DNA from: Seribacter sulfatis
GTDB taxonomy: Bacteria; Verrucomicrobiota; Verrucomicrobiia; Opitutales; Seribacteraceae
Direction of reading: 5' to 3'
Length of the DNA stretch: 7,111 nucleotides
Assembly: GCF_964187635.1 (NCBI RefSeq)
Contig: NZ_CAXLMO010000069.1
Location: forward strand, 1-7,111
Positions within the stretch are counted from its first letter, which is position 1. Each line of letters opens with the position of its first letter. Shown piece by piece: positions 6,153 through 7,111 of this stretch. The notes under the pieces were generated by a model, which searched no databases, was not told the DNA's origin, and saw nothing but the letters and a program-made list of their open reading frames with translations. The translations under genes were made by a program, and so were the position numbers.

Positions 6153-7111
6153 ATGAAAAAAATTTACTCCCTATTAATAAGCCTCGTCCTTTTTCATGTT
6201 GCAGCAAAAGCACAAGACAAACCAAACTTTTTACTAATCTTAGTGGATGACATGGGATATTCCGACTTGGGCTGCTACGGGGGAGAGATTGACACACCCA
6301 ACCTGGACCATCTTGCGTCCAACGGATTGCGTTTCACCCAATTCTACAACACGGGCCGTTGCTGGCCCACTCGTGCATCCATTCTTACCGGCTACTATGC
6401 TCAGCAAGTCCGTCGCGATTCCCTCCCCGGAGTTAAGGGCGGTGGTGGAAGAAGCGTGCGACCCGGATGGGCACCTTTGGTAACCGAGTATTTAAAGAAG
6501 GATGGTTATCAGAACTATCATAGTGGCAAGTGGCATATTGACGGTAAGGTTTTGGAAAATGGCTTTACTGAATCCTGGCGGGTAAATAACCAGGGAAATT
6601 TCTTTTCTTCGAAAGGGAATTTAGTAAATGACATTCCCTTTAAGCCAAAGGAGGCACCTAAAAACTACTATTCCACCACCGCCACCGCCAGTCATGGGAT
6701 CAAATGCCTTAAAGCACATGCCAAGGATCATAGAGATAAACCATTCTTTCATTATTTAGCTTTCATCGCTCCCCACTTCCCGCTTCATGCCCCGCAAGAT
6801 GTAATTCAAAAATATAAGAACCGCTACCTTGCCGGTTGGGATAAAATCAGAGAGCGAAGATTCGCAAGGCAGAAGAAGATCGGTTTGATCAACACCACCC
6901 TTTCCAAGCTAGAAACCGATGTGGGGCCGCCCTATGCTTTCCCGGAAGCGATCAAAAAACTCGGACCCGGTGAGATCGACCGCCCCATCCCCTGGGATCA
7001 ACTATCGGGCAAACAAAAAGAGTTCCAGGCAACCAAGATGGCGATTCATGCCGCGATGATTGACATAGTTGATCAGGAAATCGGCCGGGTAATCAAACAG
7101 CTCAAGAAAAT
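6153..7111 (+). CDS. Secreted S1-family sulfatase (partial, 3' end outside window)
   Basis: The frame from ATG 6153 runs open to the right edge, giving 319 residues. A Sec signal peptide is clear (KK at 2-3, hydrophobic 5-17, likely cleavage after Ala-Lys-Ala at 18-20). The mature chain starts with the sulfatase strand PNFLLILVDDMGYSDLGCYG (metal ligands Asp32, Asp33). The formylglycine signature is GRCWPTRASILTG: Cys70 (codon 6360-6362) in C-x-P-x-R, to be oxidised by a formylglycine-generating enzyme not encoded here. SGKWHI (Lys126, His128) and APHFPLHAP (His208) supply further active-site residues. YLAGWDKIRERRFARQKKIG and AMIDIVDQEIGRV are also typical of arylsulfatase-like members. No core residue is missing in the visible part. 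The glycan-facing C-terminal portion is cut off. The gene starts 43 bases after the GH-like gene with only a weak purine run (GAAAAG) before the ATG, suggesting one operon. It is a different gene from the left-edge sulfatase. Confidence 0.93.
   Translation, partial: MKKIYSLLISLVLFHVAAKAQDKPNFLLILVDDMGYSDLGCYGGEIDTPNLDHLASNGLRFTQFYNTGRCWPTRASILTGYYAQQVRRDSLPGVKGGGGRSVRPGWAPLVTEYLKKDGYQNYHSGKWHIDGKVLENGFTESWRVNNQGNFFSSKGNLVNDIPFKPKEAPKNYYSTTATASHGIKCLKAHAKDHRDKPFFHYLAFIAPHFPLHAPQDVIQKYKNRYLAGWDKIRERRFARQKKIGLINTTLSKLETDVGPPYAFPEAIKKLGPGEIDRPIPWDQLSGKQKEFQATKMAIHAAMIDIVDQEIGRVIKQLKK

Noticed and set aside
6247..6483. Plus-strand open frame of 78 codons
   Set aside because: It overlaps the start of the right-hand sulfatase in another frame; the sulfatase frame contains the CxPxR signature.
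1..7111. Mobile element, CRISPR array, tRNA or rRNA
   Set aside because: No transposase or integrase motif, no regularly spaced repeats and no tRNA- or rRNA-like sequence was seen on either strand.

Overview
This window looks like a fragment of a sulfated-polysaccharide degradation locus from a bacterium of the Planctomycetes-Verrucomicrobia-Lentisphaerae (PVC) group, possibly Verrucomicrobiota or a relative. The grounds are two formylglycine-type sulfatase genes at the two ends, a very large secreted protein resembling a glycoside hydrolase, a membrane-anchored helical-repeat protein with 'DP-x-x-A-x-x-WA' motifs, and start codons that mostly lack a good Shine-Dalgarno sequence. The taxonomic placement is inference from gene content; there is no rRNA or marker gene here.

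Layout: (1) bases 2-292, plus strand, hold the last 96 residues of a sulfatase cut by the left edge. (2) Bases 331-1332, minus strand, hold a complete secreted endonuclease/exonuclease/phosphatase (EEP) family enzyme, convergent with the sulfatase. (3) Bases 1333-1512 are a 180-bp divergent intergenic region carrying short repeats (AGCTTT three times, TAATCGA twice). (4) Bases 1513-2835, plus strand, encode a 440-residue protein with one N-terminal membrane anchor, an acidic/polar linker and an alpha-helical C-terminal part. (5) Bases 2906-6109, plus strand, encode a 1067-residue secreted multidomain protein: jelly-roll-like N-terminal domain, beta-propeller-like region, and a TIM-barrel-like region with GH42-like features, followed by a C-terminal beta-rich domain. 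(6) Bases 6153-7111, plus strand, hold the first 319 residues of a second secreted sulfatase, cut by the right edge.

The three plus-strand genes from 1513 onward are separated by only 70 and 43 bases without a convincing terminator, so they may be one transcript. The simplest model is that the large GH-like protein cleaves, or at least binds, a sulfated glycan outside the cytoplasm while the neighbouring sulfatases remove sulfate esters. The roles of the anchored repeat protein and the EEP enzyme are not evident from the sequence. The most interesting item is the 1067-residue protein: its middle shows the order of motifs expected of a clan GH-A enzyme near GH42, but it is divergent and unusually built. 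I saw no mobile element, tRNA, rRNA or CRISPR array.
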